Position numbers and translations under genes: made by a program. From Deltaproteobacteria bacterium (GTDB lineage: Bacteria; Desulfobacterota; Desulfobacteria; Desulfobacterales; ETH-SRB1): DNA of 6,219 bases. The stretch spans positions 1-6,219 of the forward strand of contig JAFCZU010000198.1 of NCBI GenBank assembly GCA_019314185.1. The letters are read 5' to 3'. Positions 6,057 through 6,219 of the stretch are shown in pieces (the first letter of the stretch is position 1; each line of letters opens with the position of its first letter). The notes beneath the pieces were generated by a model. The model did not search any database. It was not told the DNA's origin and saw nothing but the letters and a program-made list of their open reading frames with translations.

Positions 6057-6219
6057 GCCGGGACACTTTGTAAATTCAACAGGTTATCTGAGGATGATTT
6101 TCTATCCATTCTTGCCAGAGGTAAGTCGCCCATCTGGTTTACTATCCATTCAAACAGGTCTGGAAAGTCTCTCTCAAATAATCGTTCAGATGCTGTTGTT
6201 CCATCGGGTCTTGTTAGGC
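6051..6219 (-). mobile_element. Insertion-sequence end interrupting wecB; rest outside the window
   Basis: The boundary lies at roughly 6048-6057, inferred from where the epimerase protein stops matching its family. The sequence just inside, GCCGGGACACTTTG, is a candidate terminal repeat, but the partner end and target duplication are outside the window, so the exact end is not fixed. The transposase frame runs toward the junction, so this is the element's 3' (right) end. Confidence 0.55.
6053..6219 (-). CDS. Transposase-like protein, C-terminal 54 residues; 5' end beyond window
   Basis: Read on the minus strand, the frame is open from the window edge to TAA at 6055-6053. It gives LTRPDGTTASERLFERDF, then PDLFEWIV, then a polar tail ending NLQSVPA. 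The 'TRPDGTTAAERFF....DLFE(W/Y)' pattern with a basic/polar tail is one I remember from transposase C-termini in several unclassified insertion-sequence groups; I cannot assign the IS family. Two facts support the reading: the frame is a coherent coding sequence with a conserved-looking motif, and it begins exactly where the wecB-like gene loses its expected continuation. The two stop codons overlap (6053-6055 and 6054-6056). A + strand frame is also open here but shows nothing recognisable and is taken as a shadow. Confidence 0.6.
   Translation of the reverse strand, partial: LTRPDGTTASERLFERDFPDLFEWIVNQMGDLPLARMDRKSSSDNLLNLQSVPA

Noticed and set aside
6057..6219. Plus-strand open frame after the epimerase stop as a frameshifted continuation of the epimerase
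   Set aside because: It contains no HVEAGLRS or any later epimerase motif, whereas the opposite strand carries a coherent transposase-like motif.
1..6219. CRISPR array, tRNA, rRNA, toxin-antitoxin or phage-defence genes
   Set aside because: No regularly spaced repeats, RNA-gene landmarks or relevant protein motifs were seen in reading both strands.

Overview
This window reads as a piece of a Gram-negative surface-polysaccharide (capsule, O-antigen or exopolysaccharide) locus that has been rearranged by mobile DNA. All identifiable polysaccharide genes lie on the + strand. They encode two glycosyltransferases, a CapA-family protein, a PaaK/CapK-like adenylate-forming enzyme, a SAM methyltransferase and the start of a UDP-GlcNAc 2-epimerase. 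Base composition is moderate, a little above 40% G+C in the lines I counted by hand. I cannot name the organism. A proteobacterial or Desulfobacterota/Nitrospirota-type environmental bacterium would fit, but that is only an impression from protein style.

Left part (1-2944): a tight operon-like run. The C-terminal half of a GT-B glycosyltransferase (1-585) overlaps by 49 bp a CapA-type metallophosphatase-fold protein (537-1610). An 11-bp gap then leads to a PaaK/CapK-like adenylate-forming enzyme (1622-2944). The CapA and CapK-like pair suggests a non-sugar decoration or an export/assembly step, but neither substrate can be read from sequence.

Middle part (2945-4364): a scarred, mobile-looking zone. 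It begins with a short orphan fragment of a GDP-mannose/UDP-glucose 6-dehydrogenase (about 3020-3103). This runs into a 26-base sequence (3100-3125) that recurs in the same orientation, with one mismatch, at 4074-4099. Between the two copies lies an intact SAM-dependent methyltransferase gene (3193-4059). The second copy forms one end of a 95-bp element (4078-4172) with 19-bp imperfect terminal inverted repeats, flanked on both sides by AAC. Its right end folds into a terminator-like hairpin with a T run. The 192 bases after it hold no recognisable gene.

Right part (4365-6219): a complete GT4-type glycosyltransferase (4365-5600), then a spacer of about 114 bases with two tandem hairpins, then the start of a wecB-like epimerase gene (5715-6056). 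The epimerase stops after 113 codons, just after its GDVNST motif. At that point a minus-strand reading frame begins its C-terminus (6053-6219, continuing beyond the window). It ends in a TRPDGTTASERLF motif that I associate with transposase C-termini, so the epimerase looks broken by an insertion sequence.

If expressed, the genes would act together as sugar-nucleotide supply (epimerase, now broken; dehydrogenase, only a relic), glycosyl transfer at the cytoplasmic membrane, and modification (methyl group, adenylate-activated group). I see no clear evidence of a wholly new system. The most interesting content is the recombination history and the repeat-flanked methyltransferase cassette.
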